This document shows, piece by piece, positions 46,246 to 55,672 of a stretch of 64,000 bases of DNA. The stretch covers positions 2,418,001 to 2,482,000 of the forward strand of contig OW818679.1 in the NCBI GenBank assembly GCA_942493145.1, written 5' to 3'. The number at the start of each line of letters is the position of its first letter. Position 1 is the stretch's first letter. The translations under genes and the position numbers were made by a program. The notes below the pieces were generated by a model. That model saw only the letters and a program-made list of their open reading frames with translations, did not search any database and was not told where the DNA came from. The DNA is from ENR-C20 sp942493145. Its GTDB lineage: Bacteria; Bacillota; Clostridia; Acetivibrionales; DTU013.

Positions 46246-47472
46246 ATGGCAAGTGTATTTGAAACCCTTAAGGAAAGAGGCTTCATAGCCCAGCTGACAC
46301 ATGAAAATGAGATCAGGGAGCTTCTGGAAAAACAGAAGGTTACTTTTTATATAGGCTTCGATCCTACAGCTGACAGTCTCCACGTAGGGCATTTTTTACA
46401 GATGATGGTAATGGCACATATGCAGCGTGCCGGACACAGGCCAATAGCAGTCATAGGCGGCGGCACCACCATGGTCGGCGACCCCTCCGGACGGTCGGAC
46501 ATGCGAAAAATGCTGACCCAGGAAGAAATTCAGCAAAATGCTGTAAAGTTCAAGACTCAACTTTCTAATTTCATAGATTTCAGTGAAGGTAAAGCCCTGA
46601 TGGTGGATAACGCCGAGTGGCTGCTAAAGTTAAATTATGTTGATTTTCTGCGGGATATCGGCGTTCATTTTTCCGTCAACAGGATGCTGACAGCCGAGTG
46701 CTTCAAATCAAGGCTTGAAAAAGGTCTAACCTTTATAGAATTCAACTACATGCTGATGCAGAGCTATGATTTCCTGGTACTCAACCAGAGATACGGTTGT
46801 ACCATGCAATTAGGCGGAGACGATCAGTGGTCGAACATATTGTATGGAGCCGACCTCATCAGAAGGGTCGAAGGCAAGGGAGCCTATGGGATGACCTTCA
46901 CACTCCTCACAACAAGTGAAGGCAGGAAGATGGGCAAGACTGAAAAGGGCGCCCTCTGGCTGGATCCCGAAAAGACTTCACCTTTCGATTTTTACCAATA
47001 TTGGAGGAACACCGACGACAAGGATGTGGTCAAATGCCTCAAACTCCTGACATTCCTGCCGATGGAGGATATAGCCGTATTGGCCGGGCTTAAGGATGAA
47101 AAGATAAATGAAGCCAAAAAAGTCCTGGCATTTGAGGTAACCAAGCTTCTACATGGTGAGGAAGAAGCCTCAAAAGCTGCGCAGCTTGCCGAAGCCCTGT
47201 TTGGAAAGGGTGGAGACACAGCCAATCTGCCAACTACAGAAATTACGAAGAATGAATTGGACAGCGGTATCGCCATACTCGACCTGCTTGTGAAAACGTC
47301 TCTGGTACCTTCAAAGGGTGAAGGCCGCAGACTCATTCAACAAGGTGGCATATTCATCGGAGAAACAAAGGTAGAAGTACCTGATCTTGTAATTAAAGCA
47401 GATGCTTTTGAGAACGGTGAAATAATAATAAAGAAGGGCAAGAAAACCTACCACAAGGTTGTAATAGCATAG
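46246..47472 (+). CDS. tyrS: Tyrosyl-tRNA synthetase
   Basis: 408 residues, intact. Class I signature PTADSLHVGHF (HIGH equivalent), GDDQWSNILYGADLIRR for tyrosine recognition, KMSKS loop as GRKMGKTEKG, and a C-terminal S4-like RNA-binding domain (SKGEGRRLIQQGGIFIGETK). Only 55 bp separate it from the lysR stop, with GAGAGGAAG as RBS, so no T-box leader fits between. Confidence 0.95.
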   Translation: MASVFETLKERGFIAQLTHENEIRELLEKQKVTFYIGFDPTADSLHVGHFLQMMVMAHMQRAGHRPIAVIGGGTTMVGDPSGRSDMRKMLTQEEIQQNAVKFKTQLSNFIDFSEGKALMVDNAEWLLKLNYVDFLRDIGVHFSVNRMLTAECFKSRLEKGLTFIEFNYMLMQSYDFLVLNQRYGCTMQLGGDDQWSNILYGADLIRRVEGKGAYGMTFTLLTTSEGRKMGKTEKGALWLDPEKTSPFDFYQYWRNTDDKDVVKCLKLLTFLPMEDIAVLAGLKDEKINEAKKVLAFEVTKLLHGEEEASKAAQLAEALFGKGGDTANLPTTEITKNELDSGIAILDLLVKTSLVPSKGEGRRLIQQGGIFIGETKVEVPDLVIKADAFENGEIIIKKGKKTYHKVVIA

Positions 47473-47541
47473 AATGGGGACGGCTCTCCTGCTTCTCCAT
47501 TCTTCTAATAAGATTATGAATATTGCGCAATAGAAACTTAC

Positions 47542-47577
47542 AAGACAAAGGGATGCGCTCGCATCCCTTTGTCTTTC
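47542..47577 (+). terminator. Terminator after tyrS
   Basis: A perfect 15-bp stem AAGACAAAGGGATGC / GCATCCCTTTGTCTT with a 4-base loop, then TTCGTT. It also ends close to the stop of the convergent esterase gene (47587). Confidence 0.85.
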
Positions 47578-47586
47578 GTTCATCTC

Positions 47587-48534
47587 CTATTTGAAAGTGT
47601 CCTTCATCCAATCAACAGCCAGTCCGACCCATGCACCGCAATGTGGATTTATCTCAATCTCACTTGATGCGGTCGTTTCATCGCAAAGTGACAAGCCATG
47701 CGGCCCGCTATTGAAAATATGAAGCTCAAAAGGTATTTTGTTATAAGTCAATTCCATGGAAAATCTCACAGTATTCAGAACATAAACAAGTGGATCATCT
47801 GCCGTATGCCATATAAAGGTAGGAGGCATCTGAGGGGTGACATGATATAACGGGCTTACCGTTTTCATTTTTTCCAAAGTAGGCTTAACATCAGCAAATA
47901 CCGCCTTGTTGGATAATTCCCAAAACCCGCGTTTCATCTCGTCGTTATCCTTTGCCAATTCTTCCTTCATTATTACATAGTCAAGTAAAGGGTATCCGAG
48001 GATAAGAGCATTCGGTTTTATCGCAGTGTTTTCAACACCAAGCTTTTCTTTGAGAAATCCATCCTGCCAATGTACGCCAAGGTTTGCCGCAAGGTGCGCT
48101 CCTGCTGAAAATCCGCAAACTGTGATTCTATTGGTATCTACACACCAATCTTCCGCTCTTCTCCTGATCATTGTCATAGCCTTTGCCAAATCAAAAAGTG
48201 GCTGGGGGTATGCGGCTTTTGGATTTAATTTAAGGTAATCAAATATATTTGCTCCTTTGTTCATTTCCTCGAAAGCACTACTGATTTTTTCATCTGGATT
48301 CTGATTGAAATAAGTAGTATACTTGAGTACGAATGCATGATAACCAAGGGCTGCAAACCTTAATGCCACTGGCTCTGCTTCCCTGTCGGACGTGTTCAGG
48401 TATGCACCACCCGGACAAATAACTATAGCCGGTCGTTTCTCGTTCTTTTTGTATTCCTTGGAATTTTTCAGTACATATGCATTAAGTGTTACCTCTCTGC
48501 AGTCCGGCCAAATCTGGATTTTTTCAAATATCAT
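47587..48534 (-). CDS. Alpha/beta-hydrolase esterase (BD-FAE / acetylxylan-esterase type)
   Basis: 315 residues, intact, no signal peptide. Oxyanion motif ICPGGAYLNTSDREAEPVAL, nucleophile elbow CGFSAGAHLAANLG, acid in FIWHTADDPLVYV, His in NSGPHGLSLCDE. It is similar to intracellular carbohydrate esterases that remove acetyl or feruloyl groups from sugars or xylo-oligosaccharides. It is a single gene between two terminators. The exact substrate is unknown. Confidence 0.85.
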   Translation of the reverse strand: MIFEKIQIWPDCREVTLNAYVLKNSKEYKKNEKRPAIVICPGGAYLNTSDREAEPVALRFAALGYHAFVLKYTTYFNQNPDEKISSAFEEMNKGANIFDYLKLNPKAAYPQPLFDLAKAMTMIRRRAEDWCVDTNRITVCGFSAGAHLAANLGVHWQDGFLKEKLGVENTAIKPNALILGYPLLDYVIMKEELAKDNDEMKRGFWELSNKAVFADVKPTLEKMKTVSPLYHVTPQMPPTFIWHTADDPLVYVLNTVRFSMELTYNKIPFELHIFNSGPHGLSLCDETTASSEIEINPHCGAWVGLAVDWMKDTFK

Positions 48535-48642
48535 AGTTTGCTATCCCCCCCTTGTAATTCCAAACCGATAATACTTATTATATCAGCCTGTTATTTTAGA
48601 AACCAGCCTTAATTAATCCCAACCTGATAATTTTTGTTAGCA

Positions 48643-48680
48643 AAAAACCTGCCTGCCCTTATTAAAGACAAACAGGTTTT
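48643..48680 (-). terminator. Terminator after RNase J
   Basis: AAAACCTG / CAGGTTTT stem with a long loop, ending in a T-run on the minus strand, 10 bp after the RNase J stop at 48690. Confidence 0.7.
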
Positions 48681-48689
48681 GTGCGCTGT

Positions 48690-50357
48690 TTATATTTCCA
48701 TAACGATAGGCAGTATCATGGGCTTTCTCTTGGTCTTCTCATAGAGGTAATCCCTGAGTTCATCCTTTATGAGGCTCTTTTTGGAAGACCAGTCACTCCT
48801 CTTCCTGTCCTCGCATTTAATAAGTGTTTTCTTTATAATATCCTTTACTTTGTCCATCAGATCGTCTGATTCCTTGACATAGACAAAACCCCTTGAAATG
48901 ATGTCCGGACCAGCGATGACCATACCCGATTCCTTTTCCACAGTTATGACCACAACAATCAGACCATCCTGCGAAAGGTGTTTCCTGTCCCTTAGCACAA
49001 CGCTGCCTACATCTCCCACTCCGAGGCCATCCACAAGTACCCTGCCGGCCGGAACCGTTCCGTTGATCTTTGCGGTGTTCGCAGTGAGCTCCAGCACCTT
49101 GCCTGTTTCCATCATGAATATATTATCCGAGGTCATCCCCAATTTCTGAGCCAGGTTGGCATGCTGCTTCAAATGTCTGTATTCACCATGTACGGGCATA
49201 AAAAACCTTGGTTTAACCAGATTGTGGATCAGTTTGAGCTCTTCCTGGCAGGCATGCCCCGAAACATGAATTTCGGCGAGGGATTCATAAATCACCTCGG
49301 CCCCCTTCTTGAAAAGTTCATTAATAACCTTGAATACAGGCTTCTCATTTCCCGGGATTGGAGATGCTGAAATGACAACCAGATCCCCTGGCATGATTTC
49401 AACCTTCCTGTGCTCGGACGCTGCCATCCTTGATAACGCTGACATTGGTTCGCCCTGGCTTCCAGTGGTTATTATCACTATCTTCTCGGGTGGATATTTG
49501 TCAATCATATCAATATCGATCAGCATACCTTCGGGAATCGTAAGATATCCCAGTTCCGTTGCTACATTTACAGTATTTATCATGCTTCTTCCTACGACAG
49601 CAACTTTCCTGCAGAATTTCTGCGAAGCATTGACTATCTGCTGAACCCTGTGTACATGGGACGCAAAGCACGCTACAAGTATCCTGCTCTTTGCATTCAT
49701 GAAAATCTCTTCAAAGCTGTCGCCCACGGTCCTCTCGGACATGGAGTAGCCCTCATGCTCAACATTGGTACTGTCGGCCATGAGCAGAAGGACTCCCCGC
49801 CTTCCGAGATCGGCCAGTCTTGCCAGATCCATTGGTTTGCCTTCGATAGGCGTATAATCGATCTTAAAATCCGAAGTATGGACTATGATTCCTATGGGAG
49901 TATGAATTGCCAGAGCGACGGAATCGGCTATGCTGTGAGTGGATCTTACAAATTCCACCTTGAATGCACCCAATTCAATGGTCTCCCCCGGTTCGGTATT
50001 AATCAGCTGTGCAGTCTGCAACAGCCCATGCTCCTCCAGCTTGTTCTTAAGAAGCCCCAGCGTCAGGCGTGTTGAATATACCGGGACGTTGAACTCCCTT
50101 AATAAATATGGAACTCCGCCAATATGGTCCTCATGTCCGTGAGTCAGCACTACGCCCCTAACCTTTTCTTTGTTTTTCACAAGATAGGAAAAATCGGGAA
50201 TCACCAGGTCGATGCCCAGCATGTCATCTTCCGGAAAGGCGAGTCCACAGTCTACAACTATGATGTCATCTCCATATTCAAATGCCGTAATGTTTTTTCC
50301 AATCTCCTGAAGTCCGCCCAGCGGGATAACTTTCAGCTTTTTTTTACTTTTTGCCAC
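48690..50357 (-). CDS. rnj: Ribonuclease J
   Basis: About 555 residues from GTG 50357 (MAKSKKKLKVIPLGGLQEIG); GGAGG lies 7 bp upstream, so this is preferred to an ATG at 50381. Metallo-beta-lactamase zinc motif THGHEDHIGG, beta-CASP region (VACFASHVHRVQQIVNASQK), FMPVHGEYRHLKQHA with the third zinc ligand set, and a C-terminal domain. It performs 5' exonuclease and endonuclease mRNA and rRNA processing. Confidence 0.93.
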   Translation of the reverse strand: MAKSKKKLKVIPLGGLQEIGKNITAFEYGDDIIVVDCGLAFPEDDMLGIDLVIPDFSYLVKNKEKVRGVVLTHGHEDHIGGVPYLLREFNVPVYSTRLTLGLLKNKLEEHGLLQTAQLINTEPGETIELGAFKVEFVRSTHSIADSVALAIHTPIGIIVHTSDFKIDYTPIEGKPMDLARLADLGRRGVLLLMADSTNVEHEGYSMSERTVGDSFEEIFMNAKSRILVACFASHVHRVQQIVNASQKFCRKVAVVGRSMINTVNVATELGYLTIPEGMLIDIDMIDKYPPEKIVIITTGSQGEPMSALSRMAASEHRKVEIMPGDLVVISASPIPGNEKPVFKVINELFKKGAEVIYESLAEIHVSGHACQEELKLIHNLVKPRFFMPVHGEYRHLKQHANLAQKLGMTSDNIFMMETGKVLELTANTAKINGTVPAGRVLVDGLGVGDVGSVVLRDRKHLSQDGLIVVVITVEKESGMVIAGPDIISRGFVYVKESDDLMDKVKDIIKKTLIKCEDRKRSDWSSKKSLIKDELRDYLYEKTKRKPMILPIVMEI

Positions 50358-50413
50358 GTTTAAACCTCCAAAACCTTTCATGTAATATTGTATTTTATTT
50401 ATTATTTACTATA

Positions 50414-50455
50414 AAAAGCCGAATCATTTGGAAGTCATCCAACAGGATCGGCTTT
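50414..50455. other. Hairpin in the RNase J - DUF4912 divergent spacer
   Basis: AAAAGCCGA and TCGGCTTT pair around a 25-base loop, upstream of both divergent genes (50358-50712). It could be part of the RNase J 5' leader, where autoregulatory structures occur. Near 50642 a TATTAT may be the -10 of the DUF4912 gene. Nothing else is seen in this spacer. Confidence 0.4.
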
Positions 50456-50712
50456 AAAAAGTTCATTATGTATTTCAGCAAAACGCTGTAGGGTATTTCA
50501 ATAAATAATTATAGCACATTTGCCATTATTTAAACAGCTAATTTTTACCTGTGTGCTCCTATCAACCTTGTTTATCGGTATTTTGATGCATTTTCTTTAG
50601 AAATCAGTCGTATTTCTCCTTACAAATGTGTGGAAATTTGATATTATAGGTAATAATAACTAACTAATATCCCTCAATCAATATGTTATTTCAGTAAAGG
50701 GGGTTTGTGCAT

Positions 50713-51171
50713 ATGAATCTTACACTGTTGCCCAAGGATCCAAAATGTCTTTATGTATTTTGGGATTCTCCATATAACGATATATCGCAGAATTCGGCCT
50801 CATTGCCACCGGTTCCGTATCTGCGGATTACAAATATGACACTTGAAAGCTCCTTCCTCGTGAGGGTCAACGGTTTTTCCGACAACTGGTATATCAATGT
50901 GCCCGATGCAGCCTGTGTATATAAGGCTGAGTATGGCACAAAGCTTCCCGGTGATGCTTTTGAACCCATTGCCGCCTCCAATCCCGTGAGTACTGCAGGT
51001 GATTGCATCGGAAGCAGTCTGGGTATAGAATTTGCTGATTACAACGATATACGGGATGGCAATTACGGTCCTGGAATGTATCCGATTCCACATAATGAAG
51101 GAATTCCAACGGATGATCAGCATAGCATAAGTGAAGATGCCGGTTCCAGCCGGAAGGGTTACAACGAATGA
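50713..51171 (+). CDS. DUF4912 domain protein
   Basis: 152 residues from ATG 50713 (AAAGGGGG 9 bp upstream). The opening LLPKDPKCLYVFWD is the DUF4912 hallmark, followed by LRITNMTLESSFLVRVNGFS and NWYINVPDAACVYKAEYG. The last 40 residues are polar and probably disordered. DUF4912 proteins are commonly next to or fused with GH57 branching enzymes, as here. They are thought to bind carbohydrate but have no proven reaction. Confidence 0.82.
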   Translation: MNLTLLPKDPKCLYVFWDSPYNDISQNSASLPPVPYLRITNMTLESSFLVRVNGFSDNWYINVPDAACVYKAEYGTKLPGDAFEPIAASNPVSTAGDCIGSSLGIEFADYNDIRDGNYGPGMYPIPHNEGIPTDDQHSISEDAGSSRKGYNE

Positions 51172-51175
51172 AAGG

Positions 51176-52882
51176 ATGATCCCTTTGAATAACGGCTATG
51201 TAAGCTTGATTCTGCACGCACATCTGCCCTTTATCCGCCATCCCGAATACGATAGTTTTTTTGAAGAAAGATGGCTATTTGAAGCCATTTCAGAAGTATA
51301 CATACCTTTACTTGATGTATTTGACACTTTGATCTCTGAAAATACCAGTTTCAGATTGACCATGTCAATCACTCCTACCCTGCTCTCCATGCTTTCCGAT
51401 CAACTGTTGCAGGACAGATATATCGTATATGTTGAAAAGCAGCTGGAGCTTTGTCGTAACGAAAAGCAGCGCGCAGCACAGCAGCCGGCAATCGTAAAGC
51501 TTGCCCGGATGTATGAAAAGAACTGCAAAAATGCGCTGACCAAGTTCAAAACAAAATACTCCCGCGACCTTGTCGGCGCATTCAGACGGCTGCAGGATTC
51601 CGGGCATCTGGAAATATTGGCAAGCGCTGCAACGCATGGATTCCTTCCACTGATCGGCATCCATGAAGAGAGTATTCAGGCACAAATTTCAACAGGCGTC
51701 AGATGTTATGAAAGATATTTCGGCAGAAAGCCTAAGGGATTATGGCTGCCGGAATGCGGCTATTTTCCCGGAGTTGAAGCATCTTTAATGGAAAATGGAA
51801 TAGAATATTTTATCCTGGAAACCCACGGCATCCGATTTGCCGAACCCCGTCCTGTTTTCGGTGTTTACGCACCCATAGTAACACCAAACGGTCTTGCGGC
51901 CTTCGGCAGGGATCCTGAATCTTCAAGGCAGGTGTGGAGCTCCCATGAAGGTTATCCGGGGGATTACGATTACAGGGATTACTACAGGGATATTGGGTTC
52001 GACCTTGACTACAGTTATATAAAGGATTACATTTCACCCGACGGGCAGAGATCGGCCACAGGGATCAAATACCACAGAATAACGGGCAAATCTGAAGAAA
52101 AGCTGATCTATGACCATGCGAAAGCAAAAAAGAAAGCTGAGCGGCATGCTGCTGATTTCATTATGAAAAAGGAGCAACAGCTGGAGCAGTTGAATAAATA
52201 TATGTCCAGGCAGCCAATAATAGTATGTCCGTATGATGCGGAGCTTTTCGGCCACTGGTGGTACGAAGGTCCTCACTGGCTGTATTCTCTGATAAAGGGA
52301 GCATGCGGTAACCAGGATGATTCATACAGCAAACAAGCTGGGGCATGCAGCGAACAGGCTGATTCTCCCAGTAAACCAGCCACCTTTACACTCACAACAC
52401 CCGGTGATTATCTCGCATCACACCCCGTAATGCAGCTGTCATCGCCATGCACCTCCTCCTGGGGCCATGCAGGTTATAATGATATCTGGCTTAACAAGAG
52501 CAATGACTGGATTTACAAGCATCTTCACAAAGCCTCGTTTCTTATGACCGAACTGGCGGAACGATATCCTGCTGCCGGCGGGCTGCTTAAAGAGGCCCTG
52601 AACCAGGCCGCCAGGGAATTGCTGCTGGCTCAGAGCAGCGATTGGGCATTTATTATGAAAGCCGCTACACTGTCCGAATATGCCGGGAAACGCACCCGTG
52701 GGCATATCTACAACTTCAACAGGCTCTATACATGCATCGTTGAGGATAATATCGACGAAGGATGGCTGCAGAAGCTTATGCAGCAGGACAACATATTCCC
52801 GGACATTGATTATTCAGTGTATTCAAAAAGAACCGTGAATGCTGAAAATCAAGATTATACAATTCCCAAGATTTTAAAATAA
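51176..52882 (+). CDS. GH57 1,4-alpha-glucan branching enzyme (DUF1957 C-terminal)
   Basis: 568 residues from ATG 51176. GH57 motifs: LHAHLPFIRHPE (first), AATHGFLP, catalytic nucleophile Glu193 in GLWLPECGYFPGVE, acid Asp354 in CPYDAELFGHWWYEG. The C-terminal DUF1957-type helical domain includes SSPCTSSWGHAGYNDIWLN. It makes alpha-1,6 branches in glycogen. An insertion of about 25 residues rich in Ser/Gln/Lys/Ala (about 375-400) is unusual. The start is four bases after the DUF4912 stop; a TTG at 51185 has better RBS spacing and remains possible. Confidence 0.88.
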   Translation: MIPLNNGYVSLILHAHLPFIRHPEYDSFFEERWLFEAISEVYIPLLDVFDTLISENTSFRLTMSITPTLLSMLSDQLLQDRYIVYVEKQLELCRNEKQRAAQQPAIVKLARMYEKNCKNALTKFKTKYSRDLVGAFRRLQDSGHLEILASAATHGFLPLIGIHEESIQAQISTGVRCYERYFGRKPKGLWLPECGYFPGVEASLMENGIEYFILETHGIRFAEPRPVFGVYAPIVTPNGLAAFGRDPESSRQVWSSHEGYPGDYDYRDYYRDIGFDLDYSYIKDYISPDGQRSATGIKYHRITGKSEEKLIYDHAKAKKKAERHAADFIMKKEQQLEQLNKYMSRQPIIVCPYDAELFGHWWYEGPHWLYSLIKGACGNQDDSYSKQAGACSEQADSPSKPATFTLTTPGDYLASHPVMQLSSPCTSSWGHAGYNDIWLNKSNDWIYKHLHKASFLMTELAERYPAAGGLLKEALNQAARELLLAQSSDWAFIMKAATLSEYAGKRTRGHIYNFNRLYTCIVEDNIDEGWLQKLMQQDNIFPDIDYSVYSKRTVNAENQDYTIPKILK

Positions 52883-52901
52883 CAGGTTCTTAAAATAATC
52901 A

Positions 52902-52930
52902 TTGACATGGAACAATTATCCTAGTATACT
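52902..52930 (+). promoter_or_regulatory. Near-consensus sigma-A promoter
   Basis: TTGACA (52902-52907), 17-bp spacer, TATACT (52925-52930). It drives the gene starting at 53207, leaving a leader of about 270 bases. Confidence 0.85.
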
Positions 52931-52993
52931 AATTATACTTGTCATTGTAAATGATGACTCTCTTTTGTTTACCCGGATGAAAATAAAAGAAAG

Positions 52994-53035
52994 CACCAGC
53001 AGGGTTCCCTCAGGAATCCTGTTTTGCTGTGCTCC
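52994..53035 (+). other. Long hairpin in the 5' leader of the SH3b protein gene
   Basis: AGCACCAGCAGGGTTCC pairs, with small bulges, with GGAATCCTG and GCTGTGCT. A second hairpin TTGTTCCCAT / ATGGGACAA lies at 53089-53112. I recognise no known riboswitch family. Confidence 0.45.
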
Positions 53036-53206
53036 CATATCTTAATCAACCACCCTGTTTCATCTCTTACCATCTGCATTAAGTGTCATTGTTCCCATAT
53101 AAAGATGGGACAAAAAGACTATACCAATCGGGAACAACCGCCTACATAAGTTCCTACTCAGGAATGTTATTATGGATATATGAAAATGCCCAAGGAGTCG
53201 GTATGG

Positions 53207-54844
53207 ATGAATAATTTAACAGATGTTAAATCGAATCTTCCTGAATGGTATACGGCTGAACGCGAAACCGAAAAAACCATCGGAAGGCTGGACACATTAA
53301 AAGAACTTAATTATTACCTTAATAATCCGGATGAATATATCAGGCGTCTGGCTATCATGAGGATGTCAAAACTCAAGCTAAAGGATGTTGAAGTATCCCT
53401 GAAAGCAATACTTGATAATCCGCTTGAAAGTGACAGCAATAAGGAGCTCGCAGCTTGGACCATCAAGGCGTCTGCTTTGAAATGGAACAAGGATGTGCTG
53501 CTTAGCAGCCGATATCTCAGCAGATTCACCGGTCATGAAAAATATGATGATATATTTGGCGTGTCGTATTCCAATCAGAACAAGTGGAATGGTCCTGCAT
53601 TTGATGCCACAATCCTGTTCCGTGGCCTTCCTGCTGAATCCGGAGATGTATTCGCCATGCACAACCTGGATATAGATACTGTCTTCGACGTTAAATCCTG
53701 GATTTCATCAGCAGCAAAAAATCTGCTAAGTTCACCTGCAGAGCTTGCTAAAAAATCCAAAGAAGCCCGGGTTAAAAAGGCGGAAGCTAAAACAAAAGCT
53801 GCCATAGAAGCAGCAGCAGCCAAAGCGGCAGCTAAAGCAGCCGCAGAAGAGGCTGCAGCTAAGGCAGCTCTGGAGGAAGCAGCAGTGAAAGCAGCGGCTG
53901 AGGCAGCTATTAAAGAAGAAGTGGCCATGAGGGCCGAAGCACCAATGAGAACTGTGGCGGCAATGAGATCCGAGACATCGAGCTCAGTAGTTGCAGAAAG
54001 AATACCTGCGGTTGCCGGTATGTCAATTACACCCGGCAGGATTGGCCGTGCTCAGGCACGCAGTATGATCATAGGAGTAGAGGAAAGCAACATGTCGGTC
54101 TCCACCTATGCCAGCGATACATCCGTCATGAGTAACTCCAATGATAATAACAGCCACAATGACAGAAGTGGCACTCAGGTCAGAACCAGCCACACAAGCA
54201 AAAGGTCCTCACATGGAAGAAGCGGTTACTATGGTAAAAACTCACATGACATATACAGTAATATGTATAGAAATCCAGGAATCGGTGCCGCGTTTAAAAA
54301 AGCCATCTTCAATTTCCTGTATGTCCTGCTTTTCCCCGTCAGATTGCTGAACAGGTATAAGATTGCGATCCTTTTGATAATAGTAATCCTATATGCTTTT
54401 ATAAATGTAACGCCATTTGGCAAAAACCTCACTGTATACTATATTGGGAGCAATTTCTGGACAGCTCAGAACAGTATATTAGGGAAAGTTGAAGATAAGG
54501 CTTCATCTATCTGGATTGAATTCAAAAATGCTGCCGGCATAGGCACCTCCACCCCAGAACTTCAGGCTTCAGGATTGTTTGGTCCAGCGGCTAAGAAAGC
54601 AATAGATATAACCGGTAAGGCTACATTTACAGTTACAGCCACTAAGGGACTAAACATGAGGAGTAAACCCGATGCTTCCTCTGATAAGGTCTCCGATGAG
54701 CCCCTTAAGTACGGCAGTATGGTCATATACCTCGAAAAGTCCCAGAACGACAGTAACGGAAAGCTCTGGCACTATATAATGACCACCGATGGTATCAGAG
54801 GTTGGGCATCAGCAAGCTATCTCAAGGATGGGAAGGCAGGATGA
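53207..54844 (+). CDS. Membrane protein with N-terminal HEAT-like region, Ala-rich coiled coil, TM helix and C-terminal SH3b domain
   Basis: 545 residues from ATG 53207 (AAGGAG 9 bp upstream; an ATG at 53180 has no RBS). Residues 20-120 are helical repeats (KELNYYLNNPDEYIRRLAIM, RMSKLKLKDVEVSLKAILDN). Residues about 180-245 are an alanine/lysine/glutamate heptad run. Then a Ser/Asn/Arg-rich stretch (270-360), one TM helix at about 383-404, and an outside SH3b domain (TATKGLNMRSKPDASSDKVS) at the end. It has no family name I recognise. The layout suggests a link between cytoplasmic partners and the cell wall. It is followed by an overlapping coiled-coil gene. Confidence 0.75.
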   Translation: MNNLTDVKSNLPEWYTAERETEKTIGRLDTLKELNYYLNNPDEYIRRLAIMRMSKLKLKDVEVSLKAILDNPLESDSNKELAAWTIKASALKWNKDVLLSSRYLSRFTGHEKYDDIFGVSYSNQNKWNGPAFDATILFRGLPAESGDVFAMHNLDIDTVFDVKSWISSAAKNLLSSPAELAKKSKEARVKKAEAKTKAAIEAAAAKAAAKAAAEEAAAKAALEEAAVKAAAEAAIKEEVAMRAEAPMRTVAAMRSETSSSVVAERIPAVAGMSITPGRIGRAQARSMIIGVEESNMSVSTYASDTSVMSNSNDNNSHNDRSGTQVRTSHTSKRSSHGRSGYYGKNSHDIYSNMYRNPGIGAAFKKAIFNFLYVLLFPVRLLNRYKIAILLIIVILYAFINVTPFGKNLTVYYIGSNFWTAQNSILGKVEDKASSIWIEFKNAAGIGTSTPELQASGLFGPAAKKAIDITGKATFTVTATKGLNMRSKPDASSDKVSDEPLKYGSMVIYLEKSQNDSNGKLWHYIMTTDGIRGWASASYLKDGKAG

Positions 54845-55461
54845 AAATGACGCAGGATATGAACCTTACAAAAAGAATACAACTTATTAAAGAATTGCTT
54901 GAGCTGTTCACCCAGACTGAAGAAAGTATTGCCACGTCAGAAAATCGACTTGTAAAAATCTCCGAAAAGCTTCACACTCAATCATTGGATGAATCATCAA
55001 ATGAAATTGTGAATGAAGCTGATCAATATACAAAAAATATTGAAGAAGCAAATTCGCAGAATGTCAGGGTCACTTCTGAAATCAATGACTGGTATGGGTT
55101 TGTGAAGGATAGGAAATCAGCAGGGAGCCTTTTCTTCCCCATCAAGTTCTATTTCTTCAAGAGAAGACTGAAAAAATCCATTAAAAATGCCAATGACAAG
55201 ATTCAGAACATATCCATAAGCAACAGGTTTGTGAAGGAACGTCTTGTAATTCTTGGCCAAAAGCTTGAAATCAACACAACATTAGCTCTGAAAAGCAGCC
55301 AGGAATACCTTGAATATGAAAAGCTTCTCGAAAAGAAGGAATCAATACTCAGCGAACTCCAATACCTGTTGCCTTCAATTCCTGATGTATGTCCGGTTGA
55401 TTTAGGCGACAACGGTGCGTATGATTTGCTTGGTAAACTGTCAGAATTCAAGGCAAATTAA
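54841..55461 (+). CDS. Coiled-coil protein of unknown function
   Basis: 206 residues from ATG 54841, which overlaps the preceding stop (ATGA). Almost wholly helical: KRIQLIKELLELFTQTEESI, then a second long helix, a short basic/aromatic hinge SLFFPIKFYFFKRRLKKS, and two more helices with EKLLEKKESILSEL. No TM segment. Coupled translation implies a complex with the SH3b protein. No homologous family recognised. Confidence 0.7.
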   Translation: MKMTQDMNLTKRIQLIKELLELFTQTEESIATSENRLVKISEKLHTQSLDESSNEIVNEADQYTKNIEEANSQNVRVTSEINDWYGFVKDRKSAGSLFFPIKFYFFKRRLKKSIKNANDKIQNISISNRFVKERLVILGQKLEINTTLALKSSQEYLEYEKLLEKKESILSELQYLLPSIPDVCPVDLGDNGAYDLLGKLSEFKAN

Positions 55462-55523
55462 GTGCAGATTTTTCTATTGACATTATCATAAAATCAATGC
55501 TATAATAACCTCTGTTACTGCGT

Positions 55524-55597
55524 AGCGGGATTGTGTAATGGTAGCACTACTGATTCTGGTTCAGTCTGTCTGGGTTCGAGCCCTAGTCCCGCTGCCA
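55524..55597 (+). tRNA. tRNA-Gln (CUG)
   Basis: Acceptor stem AGCGGGA / TCCCGCT, D-arm with GTAATGGTAGCAC, anticodon stem ACTGA / TCAGT with loop TTCTGGT (anticodon CUG at 34-36), T-arm TGGGTTCGAGCCCTA and encoded CCA end at 55595-55597. Confidence 0.95.
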
Positions 55598-55608
55598 ACA
55601 ACAAAAGC

Positions 55609-55649
55609 AAAAAATGACCTTTGTGCAACAGGCACGGAGGTCATTTTTT
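55609..55649 (+). terminator. Terminator after tRNA-Gln
   Basis: AAAAAATGACCT / AGGTCATTTTTT stem with a 17-base loop, 11 bp after the tRNA. It also lies close to the end of the convergent Rnf-like gene. Confidence 0.85.
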
Positions 55650-55672
55650 CATTTTGCTTCTGAAGGTTTTCC

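Noticed and set aside
46190..46246. T-box leader for tyrS
   Set aside because: Only 55 bp lie between the lysR stop and the tyrS start; a T-box needs well over 150 bases.
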